Source of the DNA: Actinotalea soli
Lineage (GTDB): Bacteria; Actinomycetota; Actinomycetes; Actinomycetales; Cellulomonadaceae
DNA: 64,000 nucleotides
Direction of reading: 5' to 3'
Assembly: GCF_017565425.1 (NCBI RefSeq)
Contig: NZ_JAGEMK010000002.1
Coordinates: 372,001 to 436,000 of the forward strand
The position numbers and the translations under genes were made by a program. The notes beneath the pieces are model-generated. The model did not search any database. It was given only the letters and a program-made list of their open reading frames with translations, and had not been told where the DNA came from. Below are positions 8,549-16,488 of the stretch, in pieces. Positions within the stretch are counted from its first letter, which is position 1; each line of letters starts with the position of its first letter.

Positions 8549-8827
8549 TCCGGGTCGTCGAGGTGGGCGTCGAACGGCACGTTGGCCAGGTATGCCTCCT
8601 CGAGCTTGCGGGCGGTCACCGGTGCGGCGAGCCACCGGTAGTAGGGCTGTCTGGCGAGCTTGAGGACCCGGCACGTCACCGCGACGGGGATCCCGTCACC
8701 GGCGAGCTCATCACGAGCGGACCGATCGCTTTCCCGGCAGATGCGCCTGGGCGCAGTAGGCCGCCGCTCGGCGCAGAATCTCACTCTCCTGCTCCAGCAG
8801 CCGGGTGCGGTGCAGCAGACCCGGACG
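8549..8827 (-). mobile_element. Decayed IS3-family insertion sequence fragment
   Basis: Two reading frames of an IS3-type transposase survive. The minus strand first gives the end of OrfA (LLEQESEILRRAAAY, then HLPGKRSVRS and a TGA at 8711-8713). It then gives the start of OrfB in the offset frame (RDELAGDGIPVAVTCRVLK, then ARQPYYRWL and FDAHLDDPE). OrfA has a stop just upstream of the surviving part and lacks its N-terminus and start. OrfB breaks off after DDPE and lacks the whole DDE catalytic core. No terminal inverted repeats could be identified. This is a dead remnant marking past transposition in the island. Confidence 0.85.
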
Positions 8828-8864
8828 CTACCAGTTCCGGTGGACAATCTGTTCTCACTAGAAA

Positions 8865-9371
8865 CTAGAGCCCTACGTTCAGGAAGAAGAGGGCGAAGAG
8901 AGCGCAGGGTGGTGCGGCGAGAACGAAGTCGGTTGCTCCGGGTTGCGACCCACGGGAGGGCGCAAGCCGCTGCTGCCGGAGATCGCGGCGGGCCAAGATC
9001 CAGCGCACCGACCACACGCAGCCGACGGCAAGGACTGGCGCCGTCATTAGGGCAAAAAGTAGTCGCATGATCGAAACAACTGCGTCGCCTCCCGTGACTT
9101 CGAGCGCCGCAGCTCCGACGAGCGCGATGATGATCGTGATGGCCGTACCGAAAGCAACAGCCACACTTGCCAATATCCCCAGCAGCTCCGCACGCTGGTG
9201 CATATCAGGTTCGTTCCCTAAGGAGCGCGTGAGGGCGGCGTCGGCCGCCTCTCGCGCGGTCTTCTCTCCGGACCGGACCTGACTATTGCGCCGGAAGAAG
9301 GGTTTGACGACGAGGCGCGCACAAGACCAGACGAAACTCTCCGGACGGACGGGGTGATAGGGGCGTGTCAT
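8865..9371 (-). CDS. Hypothetical membrane protein, three predicted spans
   Basis: The 168-residue protein starts with a basic cytosolic segment of about 65 residues. Hydrophobic helices follow at about 67-93 (ILASVAVAFGTAITIIIALV), 100-122 and 145-167. I recognise no family. The ATG follows directly on the TAG of the upstream short frame (TAGATG), an arrangement typical of coupled translation, and there is only a weak GGGCAAG upstream. It ends shortly before the IS3 fragment. Codon use is noticeably more A/T-tolerant than in the flanking core genes. It is probably part of the same transferred block as the neighbouring small membrane proteins. Confidence 0.6.
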   Translation of the reverse strand: MTRPYHPVRPESFVWSCARLVVKPFFRRNSQVRSGEKTAREAADAALTRSLGNEPDMHQRAELLGILASVAVAFGTAITIIIALVGAAALEVTGGDAVVSIMRLLFALMTAPVLAVGCVWSVRWILARRDLRQQRLAPSRGSQPGATDFVLAAPPCALFALFFLNVGL

Positions 9372-9536
9372 CTACTTGCCCTGCAGGGTGCAAAGAGGTT
9401 GGACTGCTGTGAAAGGTGCGGTGAGGCCCCATATCCACGCGTCGGCGGGGATGCTGGTCGTGTCCAGGGTCACCGCCAGGACGGTCAGCGCGGAGAGCAG
9501 GTGGGCGGTCCAGGCTCGACCGTTGATCGCGAACAC
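9372..9536 (-). CDS. Short hypothetical ORF, probably the tail of a membrane protein
   Basis: This 54-codon frame encodes a sequence starting VFAINGRAWTAHLLSALTVL and ending in a second Trp-rich hydrophobic stretch, which looks like a transmembrane helix plus a short re-entrant helix. A GTG start with GGGGGA four bases upstream is possible. The frame also stays open a further 10 codons upstream without a better start, so this could equally be the surviving 3' end of a longer gene. Its TAG is immediately followed by the ATG of the next gene. The family is unknown. Confidence 0.35.
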   Translation of the reverse strand: MFAINGRAWTAHLLSALTVLAVTLDTTSIPADAWIWGLTAPFTAVQPLCTLQGK

Positions 9537-9942
9537 GTATCCCCCTGCGTCAGCCAGAGCGGGATATCAGGTGCTGTGTGGCTCCTACAGCGCGCGTAGC
9601 GCTGGTCAAGTACCGCGTGGCCCTTCGCGCCACCAGGCGCGCTCGTCGTCGTGCTCCCCCGCTGGTCGCTAGTGCGACCGCTTGGACCGTAGAGCCCACG
9701 CCAGGTCTGTAGGGGTGACGATGCTGATCTTCACCCAGATGGCTCTGAGAACGAGGCGAACAGCACCTCGGGAGGAGGAGCACGATCCCCCGGGACCCGT
9801 AGTGGGAGTACAGGTCGGGTAGATGGCGCCACCGGCACACACCACAGCCTCTACGGAAGCCGGGGCAGTTCAGTGAGATGAGCCACGAAGTCTGACGGCA
9901 GAGTGCCATGAGACACGGGTCGGCGGTAGGTCCCGTCGGAAC
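9537..9942. other. Intergenic stretch of 406 bp without a convincing gene
   Basis: Open frames exist on both strands, but none has a ribosome binding site together with a plausible protein. The minus-strand frame across 9550-9909 is rich in Cys, Arg and His and changes character along its length, which looks like random translation. A short minus-strand stretch reads VKISIVTPTDLAWALRSK before a stop, which might be the tail of a degraded gene. No transposase, attachment site or RNA gene was recognised. Confidence 0.5.
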
Positions 9943-10377
9943 CTAGGCGCCGACGTGTGTCACGGCAGCGGCGAGGATGGCGATGCCCACGAGAATCCCG
10001 ACCGCCTGACGCCGCCACGCTGCCGCGTCTCGGATGGGTACGGGTACCGCGGCCCGCATCGTCGCCAGCCACTGGGGCACCCAGAGGTCTTCAGCTCGCG
10101 CAGGGCGCCAGTGCCAGGAGAGTGTCGCCTCGATGATGGTGACGACGAGAAGCAAGGTGACGATCGGAGGGTTCGTGCGTAGCGCCCAACCTGCGCCAGC
10201 GCCGGCAGCCACGAGCAACAGTGGGCTGACCCACCATGTGACCCGAGACAGCTTCCGGAATGTGGTGTCGCTCGGTATCGGCGAGATTCCGCGGACCATA
10301 CCTCCGGCGATGAACTCGAAAGCCAGGGCGAGAAGTACCAGCGTCAGAGCCCAGTCGAACCAGTCGATCGGGATCAT
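9943..10377 (-). CDS. Hypothetical four-helix membrane protein, island paralogue 2
   Basis: The product is 144 residues. Hydrophobic segments lie at about 8-28, 48-66 (the WWVSPLLLVAAGAGAGW segment), 70-88 and 124-142, with an amphipathic Trp/Arg-rich stretch between the last two. Layout and the W-W-x-S-P motif match the gene at 8039-8407. The ATG shares its A with the TGA of the upstream 86-codon frame (TGATG), suggesting coupled translation; a GTG one codon earlier is an alternative start, and GGAG lies upstream of both. The family is unknown. The gene lies at the inner edge of the island. Confidence 0.6.
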   Translation of the reverse strand: MIPIDWFDWALTLVLLALAFEFIAGGMVRGISPIPSDTTFRKLSRVTWWVSPLLLVAAGAGAGWALRTNPPIVTLLLVVTIIEATLSWHWRPARAEDLWVPQWLATMRAAVPVPIRDAAAWRRQAVGILVGIAILAAAVTHVGA

Positions 10378-10637
10378 CACCTGCACTCCGAGTATGCGAG
10401 GACGCCGAGTTCGTAGGCTCCCACCGCGCCGCGAGCAGCGATTCTGGATCTGGCCGCGACGTGGGCACCAGAGAGCATGGTACGACCGAGCCCAAGGCCC
10501 GACGTAGGAGCGCCTGTCCGGAACCCGCGGCCACCGTCCTCGGCCAGCCGTGTGGCGCGGCCCTCGTCGGTGACGTCGGGCAGCGGGTTCCACCACCAGG
10601 GCGGTTCCTCCAGGGCGATGGCGCGGGGGTCGAGCAC
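10377..10637 (-). CDS. Small hypothetical protein coupled to a membrane protein gene
   Basis: This 86-codon frame starts at GTG with GGAG four bases upstream. It encodes a soluble, Gly/Arg/Ala-rich product with an unusual EEPPWWWNPLPD segment near the N-terminus. No family is recognised. The main argument that it is real is the TGATG overlap with the downstream membrane-protein gene, plus an acceptable Shine-Dalgarno sequence. Against it, composition is plain and the C-terminal half lacks clear secondary structure. It may be translated mainly to feed ribosomes into the next gene. Confidence 0.4.
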   Translation of the reverse strand: MLDPRAIALEEPPWWWNPLPDVTDEGRATRLAEDGGRGFRTGAPTSGLGLGRTMLSGAHVAARSRIAARGAVGAYELGVLAYSECR

Positions 10638-10775
10638 CCGCTCCGGACCGGCCGCGCCTTCTCGAGGTCACCCGCACAGATCCGGGGCGTCCAGGATCGC
10701 GGGGACCGCCCGGGAGGTTCGACGCACGGGGACGGGTGCAGGGTCGTGTCGGTGGTCCGAGCTACCGTCGGCCCC

Positions 10776-11996
10776 ATGCGGATCCTGCACACGAGCGACT
10801 GGCACCTCGGTCGCACGCTGCACGGCGTGGATCTGCTCGGGCACCAAGCCGAGTACCTCGACCACCTCGTCGAGCTCGTGCGCAGCGAATCGGTCGAGGC
10901 CGTCGTGGTGTCGGGGGACGTGTACGACCGTGCGGTGCCCCCGGTCGAGGCTGTCCAGCTCCTCGCCAATGCGCTGGACCGTCTGTCTGCCCACGCCCAG
11001 GTCGTGGTGACTCCGGGCAACCATGACTCCGCGATCCGCCTCGGCTTCGCCTCCTCCCTCTTGCGCGACGGCGTGCACGTGCGGGCCCGTGTGGCCGACG
11101 TCGGGCGCCCGGTCGAGCTGCACGGGGAGGACGGTGCCCCGACCCTCGTCTACGCCCTGCCCTACCTCGACCCCGACGTCGTCCGCCGCGAGCTGGCCGA
11201 GGAGGACGACGAGGACGGCTCCGTGCGTCCCCTGCCTCGCTCGCACGAAGCCGTCATGGCGGCCGCGATGCGCCGGGTGCGCGCGGACCGCGCGGCACGG
11301 AGCACGGGCTCCGGCACGGCAGGGCCGGTACGTTCGGTGGTCATGGCCCACGCCTTCGTCGTGGGGGGTGAGGCCTCGGAGTCCGAGCGGGACATCCGCG
11401 TCGGCGGGGTGGACTCGGTGCCCGCGGGCGTGTTCGCCGGGGTGGACTACGTTGCGCTGGGGCACCTGCACGGACCGCAGCGGCTTCGCTCCCCCCAGCA
11501 GGCCGAGGGTGACCGCGGGCCCGTGCTGCAGTACTCAGGCTCACCCCTCGCCTACTCCTTCTCCGAGCGGAACCAACGCAAGGCCTCGGTGCTCGTCGAG
11601 CTCGGCGCCGACGGCGTGGTGGGCGAGCCCGAGCTCATCCCCGCTCCGGTCCCGCGCCGTCTGGCCGAGGTCACCGGGACCCTCGAGGAGCTCCTCGGTG
11701 CCACCGGCGAGGCTCACGTCCAGGACTGGGTACGCGTCGTGGTGACCGACGCGTCCCGGCCGAGCGAGCTCTACGCCCGTGTGCGGGACCGCTTCCCGCA
11801 CGCGCTCGCGGTCGAGCACCGACCGGCCGGCGGAGCCGTGAGCGACCGCGCCACGGTCGTCACCGCCGCGCGGGACCCCCTCGAGGTGACGGCCGACTTC
11901 GTCGAGCACGTGACCGGCACCGCACCGACCGAGGCCGAGCTCGCGGTGCTGCGCCGCGCCTACGAGGACGTCCTCGCCGCGGAGCGGAGCGCCTGA
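10776..11996 (+). CDS. sbcD: Exonuclease SbcCD subunit D (Mre11-type nuclease)
   Basis: The 406-residue protein has all the metallophosphoesterase motifs of SbcD/Mre11: D-x-H in HTSDWHLG (residues 6-12), GDVYD, PGNHD, the MAHAFV histidine region and ALGHLHGPQ. With SbcC it forms an ATP-driven nuclease that opens hairpins and blocked double-strand ends in the cytosol. A C-terminal capping domain follows, rich in Glu and Val. The ATG gives the family's normal N-terminus (MRILHTSDWH) and fits the usual length; the open frame upstream has no coding character. The stop overlaps the start of sbcC (TGATG), so the pair is translationally coupled. Confidence 0.96.
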   Translation: MRILHTSDWHLGRTLHGVDLLGHQAEYLDHLVELVRSESVEAVVVSGDVYDRAVPPVEAVQLLANALDRLSAHAQVVVTPGNHDSAIRLGFASSLLRDGVHVRARVADVGRPVELHGEDGAPTLVYALPYLDPDVVRRELAEEDDEDGSVRPLPRSHEAVMAAAMRRVRADRAARSTGSGTAGPVRSVVMAHAFVVGGEASESERDIRVGGVDSVPAGVFAGVDYVALGHLHGPQRLRSPQQAEGDRGPVLQYSGSPLAYSFSERNQRKASVLVELGADGVVGEPELIPAPVPRRLAEVTGTLEELLGATGEAHVQDWVRVVVTDASRPSELYARVRDRFPHALAVEHRPAGGAVSDRATVVTAARDPLEVTADFVEHVTGTAPTEAELAVLRRAYEDVLAAERSA

Positions 11997-14900
11997 TGTA
12001 CCTGCACACCATGACCTTGCAGGCCCTCGGTCCCTTCGCCGGCACCCACACCATCGACTTCGCCGAGCTCGGCGCCTCGGGGATCTTCCTCCTCGAAGGG
12101 CCCACCGGGGCCGGGAAGTCGACCCTCATCGACGCCCTCGTCTTCGCGCTCTACGGCAAGGTCGCCTCGAAGGACGCGAGCGACGAGCGGCTGCGCTCGG
12201 CCCATGCGAGCCCCGCCGACGAGACGGTCGTCGACCTCGTGTTCGAGTGCGGCTCAGGGATCTACCGGGTCCGCCGCACCCCCGCCTACCAGCGGCCCAA
12301 GCAGCGGGGCTCGGGAACCACCCTCCAGCAGGCCTCGGTGCGCCTCTGGCGGCTGAGCAGCCCCGACGCCCCCGAGGACGGCGAGCTCCTCTCGGCGCGC
12401 CTCGACGAGGCCGGGCTCGAGCTGCAGCGCATCGTCGGGCTCGACAGGCACCAGTTCGTCCAGACAGTCGTGCTGCCCCAGGGCGAGTTCGCCGGGTTCC
12501 TGCGGGCCAAGCCGGAGGACCGCCGCGGACTGCTCCAACGCGTTTTCGGCACCGCGGTCTACGAGCAGGTCGAGCAGCGCCTCGTGCGCATGCGGGCCGA
12601 GGTGGGACGCGCGGTCGAGGACCGCCGCGAGGCCGTCGCGCGCAGCACCGCCCACCTCCTCGGTGCCGCCGGGCTCGTCGAGGAGGAGGCCACCGCCCTG
12701 CAGGCCGCGGGCGGCTCCCTCGAGGACCCCGACGGCGAGGGCGGGCTCCTCACCCTCGGACGCGCCCACGCCGACGCCCTCGAGGAGCGGGCACGGCGGG
12801 CCCGGACCGTCGCGGACCAGGCGAAGACCGCGTGCGCCGGCACGCAGCAGGCCCTCGACGACGGGCGCCGCCAGCTCGACCTTCTACGCCGCCGCACCGT
12901 CCTGCGCACCGAGCTCGCGAGCCTCGAGACACGCGCGGAGGAGCACCAGCAGGAGGCCGACCGGTGCTCCGGCGGACGCCGAGCCCAGGCCGTGCACCCC
13001 CTGATCACCGGCCTCGAGCAGGCCCGGCGCGCGCTGACCACAGCCCAGGAGGCCGAGCGCGCCACAGCCCTGGGCGCCGAGGCCGAGCTCCAGGCCCTCG
13101 TCGTCGACGTCACCGACCCGAGCGTGCGACGCAAGACCCTCGGCGTCGAGCGCGACCGGTGCACCACCCTGCGCGGGTCCCTCGACCGGCTCGTCACGAT
13201 CGAGCACGGGCTCCCCGCCCGCCGGGCCGAGGTCACCGCCGCCCACGCCGCCCGGGTCGCCCAAGAGGCCGAGCGAGACCGGCTCGCCCAGCAGGTCGCC
13301 GCGCGCCCCGCCCTCCGGAAGGCCCTCGAAGAGGAGCTCGCCGAGGCCCGGTCCGTCGCCGCGCAGCTCGGCGGGGCCACCCAGCGGATCGAGCTCGCGC
13401 AGGGCCGACTCCGAGCAGCCCGCGAGGTCGTCGACCTCGCTGCGACCCTGGCCACCGCCGAGCAGGCCGTGGCCGAGGCAGCAGCGTCGGCCACCGCAGC
13501 CGTCGAGAAGGCCGCGCGGACCCAGCAGGCGCGCATCGCGGGGATCGCCGGAGAGCTCGCCCGCGGCCTCGAGCCCGGCGCACCCTGCGCGGTGTGCGGC
13601 AGCACCGAGCACCCCGCCCCCGCGCCCCTCGACCCCGAGCACGTCACCCCCGAGGCCGTCGAGGCCGCGGAGGCTCGTCGCCTCGCCGCCCAGCAGCACC
13701 TCGAGGCGGCCTCGACCGCACGGTCCCAGGCGCGCGAGCAGCTCGGTGCCCGCTCGGCCGCGGCCGAGGGCCTCGACGTCCAGCAGGCGCAAGCGGCCCT
13801 CGACGCCGTCCGCGCCGAGGTCGCGACCGCGCAGGCCGCCACCGACCGGACCGTCGTCCTCGAACGGAAGGTCCAGGAGCACGACGGCGAGACCCGACGG
13901 CTCGAGGCGCACGTCCACGAGCTCGGCACCCAGATCGCGACCCACGTCGCCGAGGCCGCCAGCCTCAGCACCCAGATCGCCGCCGACGAGGCCGAGGTGC
14001 ACGCCGCCCGCGAGGGCGCCCCCACCGTGCACGAGCGGGTCGCCGCCCTCGACGATCGCGTCCGCAGCCTCACGGCCTGGATCGACGCCCTCGCCGAGGT
14101 CGAGGACCGGCTCACCCAGGAGGCCGACCGGGCCGACGAGCTCTCCATGGGACTCGCCGACCACGGCTTCACCGACGCGGACGCCGCCCGCGCGGCCCAC
14201 CTGCCCGCCGCCGAGCTCACCGCCCTCGACGCCGGGGTCAGCCGGTACCGCTCAGCCCTCGAGCGGGTCACCACCGGGCTCGCCGAGCCCGAGGTGCAGG
14301 ACCTCCCCGAGCAGCTCGAGATCAACCTCGACACCCTGCTCGAGGCCCACCAGGTCGCCGACACGGCCGCCACCCAGGCCGCCGCCGAGGCCGCGCGCCT
14401 CGAGGACCGTGCCACCTCGACCGCGCGGGCCCTCGCCGAGCTGGTCCGCGCCGTCGAGGCCTACCGCGAGGTCGCCCTCGAGGCCGAGCCCGTGGTCCGG
14501 ATGGCCAACCTCGCCTCCGCGAACGGCGGGGACAACACCAAGCGGCTGACCCTCGGCACCTTCGTGCTCGTCCGCCGCTTCGAGGACGTCGTCGCCGCCG
14601 CCAACGCGCGCCTCGTCGCGATGTCGAGCGGGCGGTTCGAGCTGGTCCGCAGCGAGGAGCGCGAGGCCGTCCGCACCCTGCGCACCGGCCTCGCCATGAA
14701 GGTCATCGACCACCGCACCGAGACCGAGCGAGACCCCCGCACCCTCTCCGGCGGCGAGACCTTCTACGTCTCACTGTGCCTGGCCCTCGGCCTGGCCGAC
14801 GTCGTCACCGCCGAGGCCGGCGGCATCGACCTCGGCACCCTCTTCGTCGACGAGGGATTCGGCTCCCTCGACCCCGAGACCCTCGACGTCGTGCTCGCCG

Positions 14901-15037
14901 AGCTCGGACGGCTCCGCGACGGCGGGCGCATCGTCGGCGTCGTCTCTCACGTCGAGCAGCTCAAGCAGTCCATCGCCGAGCGCATCGAGGTGCGGCGCCT
15001 GCCCAGCGGCTCCAGCACCCTCACCGTCCGCGCCTGA
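11996..15037 (+). CDS. sbcC: Exonuclease SbcCD subunit C (Rad50-type ATPase)
   Basis: The 1013-residue SMC-like ATPase opens with the typical F-x-G-x-x-x-I-D-F region and Walker A GPTGAGKSTLIDAL (near residue 35), and has the Q-loop FVQTVVLPQGEFAGFL. Two long coiled coils flank a zinc hook, CAVCG, near residue 530. The C-terminal half has the signature LSGGETFYVSLCLALGLA and Walker B TLFVDEGFGSLD. Both coils are extremely rich in Ala, Glu and Arg, which gives the strong GC skew of the region. It works with SbcD, encoded just upstream with a one-base overlap. The convergent gene at 15101 follows after 63 bp. Confidence 0.96.
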   Translation: MYLHTMTLQALGPFAGTHTIDFAELGASGIFLLEGPTGAGKSTLIDALVFALYGKVASKDASDERLRSAHASPADETVVDLVFECGSGIYRVRRTPAYQRPKQRGSGTTLQQASVRLWRLSSPDAPEDGELLSARLDEAGLELQRIVGLDRHQFVQTVVLPQGEFAGFLRAKPEDRRGLLQRVFGTAVYEQVEQRLVRMRAEVGRAVEDRREAVARSTAHLLGAAGLVEEEATALQAAGGSLEDPDGEGGLLTLGRAHADALEERARRARTVADQAKTACAGTQQALDDGRRQLDLLRRRTVLRTELASLETRAEEHQQEADRCSGGRRAQAVHPLITGLEQARRALTTAQEAERATALGAEAELQALVVDVTDPSVRRKTLGVERDRCTTLRGSLDRLVTIEHGLPARRAEVTAAHAARVAQEAERDRLAQQVAARPALRKALEEELAEARSVAAQLGGATQRIELAQGRLRAAREVVDLAATLATAEQAVAEAAASATAAVEKAARTQQARIAGIAGELARGLEPGAPCAVCGSTEHPAPAPLDPEHVTPEAVEAAEARRLAAQQHLEAASTARSQAREQLGARSAAAEGLDVQQAQAALDAVRAEVATAQAATDRTVVLERKVQEHDGETRRLEAHVHELGTQIATHVAEAASLSTQIAADEAEVHAAREGAPTVHERVAALDDRVRSLTAWIDALAEVEDRLTQEADRADELSMGLADHGFTDADAARAAHLPAAELTALDAGVSRYRSALERVTTGLAEPEVQDLPEQLEINLDTLLEAHQVADTAATQAAAEAARLEDRATSTARALAELVRAVEAYREVALEAEPVVRMANLASANGGDNTKRLTLGTFVLVRRFEDVVAAANARLVAMSSGRFELVRSEEREAVRTLRTGLAMKVIDHRTETERDPRTLSGGETFYVSLCLALGLADVVTAEAGGIDLGTLFVDEGFGSLDPETLDVVLAELGRLRDGGRIVGVVSHVEQLKQSIAERIEVRRLPSGSSTLTVRA

Positions 15038-15057
15038 GCCCCTCGACCGGCGCGGCT

Positions 15058-15103
15058 CTCACGGAAGAGCGCTCATCGACAAGCACTCACGGACGAGGGC
15101 TCA
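15058..15103. repeat. Pair of 18-bp near-direct repeats at the sbcC 3' side
   Basis: CTCACGGAAGAGCGCTCA (15058-15075) and CTCACGGACGAGGGCTCA (15086-15103) match at 16 of 18 positions. They lie between the convergent sbcC and the minus-strand gene, with the second copy overlapping that gene's stop. The role is unknown; this may be a simple local duplication. Confidence 0.5.
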
Positions 15104-15547
15104 CCACGACCAGCCGCGCTCGGTGAGCGCGAGCTCCTCACGGAAACGCTCCGCCTCGTCCACCGGCAACCCCGCCTCGCGCAGCGACGAGCCCCCCTCC
15201 GCCGACTCGGCGATCTCGACATCCGCCAACCGGCACGCCTCAGCCAGCAGCGCGTCGTACGCGGCCTGCACCGCGAGCTGGCGACGCCCCCGTGCCCACG
15301 GGTGCGGATCGGCGTCCAAGGCCCGCAGCTGTGCTGCCAAGGCCCCCAGACGCAGCTGCAGCCTCAGCACCGCAAAAGGGTCCGGCGGGGGAGCAGGAGG
15401 CGGAGCCTTGCGCTTCTCGCGCTCGGCGGCCCGACGGCGCCAGCGCACCCGCCACCGCGCCGGTGGCCCAGGGCCCGGCAACCACGCAGCCAGGACCCCG
15501 TAGACCACCAGCGGCAGGGCGACCCACATCAGCGACTGGATGACCAT
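15101..15547 (-). CDS. Hypothetical single-span membrane-anchored protein
   Basis: This 148-residue protein has one N-terminal span (residues about 5-24, LMWVALPLVVYGVLAAW). A short Arg-rich segment (RWRVRWRRRAAEREKRK) follows, which fixes the C-terminus in the cytosol, then a Pro-rich linker and an alpha-helical domain of about 90 residues. No family is recognised with confidence; similar short anchored helical proteins are common in Micrococcales. GAGG lies 7 bases before the ATG. It is divergent from the DUF2993 gene across a 100-bp gap, and the two could be co-regulated. Confidence 0.65.
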   Translation of the reverse strand: MVIQSLMWVALPLVVYGVLAAWLPGPGPPARWRVRWRRRAAEREKRKAPPPAPPPDPFAVLRLQLRLGALAAQLRALDADPHPWARGRRQLAVQAAYDALLAEACRLADVEIAESAEGGSSLREAGLPVDEAERFREELALTERGWSW

Positions 15548-15647
15548 GGCCGGACCTCGTCCTCGAGGTCTCCAGCCTACGACCGGGACGGCCGCCCCGA
15601 CAGTCGACCGACAGGCCGTTGTCAGCCAACCTCCGTACAGTGCGCGC

Positions 15648-16334
15648 ATGGGAGCGCGCGCCGTCATCGGGACCGTCGTCGTCGTGGGAGTGCTCGTGGG
15701 CGGCGCGTACGTCGCCGACGGCTTCGCCCGGGGTGAGGCCGAGGACCGCGTCGCCGAGGAGCTCCGCACCGGCCTCGACGGCCTCGACGAGAGCCCCGAG
15801 GTCACCATCGGCGGCTTCCCGTTCATCACCCAGTACCTCGCCGGGCGGATCAGCACGGTCAACGCCACCGCCCAGGAGGTGACCGTCGACGGGGTGTCGC
15901 TGCAGGACGTCGTCGTCGACCTCGAGGGCGTCACCACCGAGAGCCCGATCACCGCCGAGGACGCCCGCATGACGGCCCACGTGCCCCTCGCCGGCCTGCT
16001 CGAGGCGGTCGACCTGCCGCTCGAGGTCGCGATCGTCGACGGGGCCCTCACCGCCACGGCCGAGGTCTTCGGCCTGCCCCTCGACGCCGAGCTCGTCCCC
16101 CGCGCCGAGGGGCGGTCGATCGGGATCGACATCGAGACCTTCACCCTCGCCGGGGCGACCATCGCCGCGGAGGACCTGCCCGCGGGGATCAGCGACCAGC
16201 TCGACGCGATCGCCATCCCCCTCGACGGCCTGCCCGAGGGCATCGAGCTCACCGAGGTGGTGGTCGACCGGGACGGGTTCGCGGTCACGGCGACCGGGAG
16301 CGACGTCGTGCTCGAGCGGGCGACCGCCGGCTGA
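15648..16334 (+). CDS. DUF2993 (LmeA-family) phospholipid-binding protein
   Basis: The 228-residue protein has an N-terminal membrane anchor or signal (VIGTVVVVGVLVGGAYV), directly followed by the family's opening helix with acidic and basic residues. The domain then alternates strands typical of LmeA: VTIGGFPFITQYLAGRI is a near-perfect match to the conserved G-F-P-F-L-x-Q segment. In mycobacteria LmeA is a periplasmic phospholipid-binding protein needed for lipomannan elongation; elsewhere the role is open. The ATG at 15648 is chosen because it puts the anchor at the N-terminus; the open frame upstream overlaps the divergent gene's start region. The C-terminus has no further domain. Confidence 0.85.
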   Translation: MGARAVIGTVVVVGVLVGGAYVADGFARGEAEDRVAEELRTGLDGLDESPEVTIGGFPFITQYLAGRISTVNATAQEVTVDGVSLQDVVVDLEGVTTESPITAEDARMTAHVPLAGLLEAVDLPLEVAIVDGALTATAEVFGLPLDAELVPRAEGRSIGIDIETFTLAGATIAAEDLPAGISDQLDAIAIPLDGLPEGIELTEVVVDRDGFAVTATGSDVVLERATAG

Positions 16335-16488
16335 GCCGCGCCGAGGCCCACCACCGAGCCCCCACCACCGAGTGATCGGAACAGCCTGATCAGGCCCGCG
16401 GGTCGGCAGGCGAGACCCGCCTCGCCACCGGGTGGTCGTGGCGCTATGTTCCTTCGGCACGTTCACCGGCCGAGGATCGAGGCCCCGC

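Noticed and set aside
8351-8663. Plus-strand short frames opposite the IS3 fragment
   Set aside because: They are shadows of the transposase remnant and of the gene ending at 8039.
9550-9909. 119-codon minus-strand frame in the island
   Set aside because: Composition is Cys/Arg/His-rich and changes along its length, and no ribosome binding site, family motif or overlap with a neighbour supports it.
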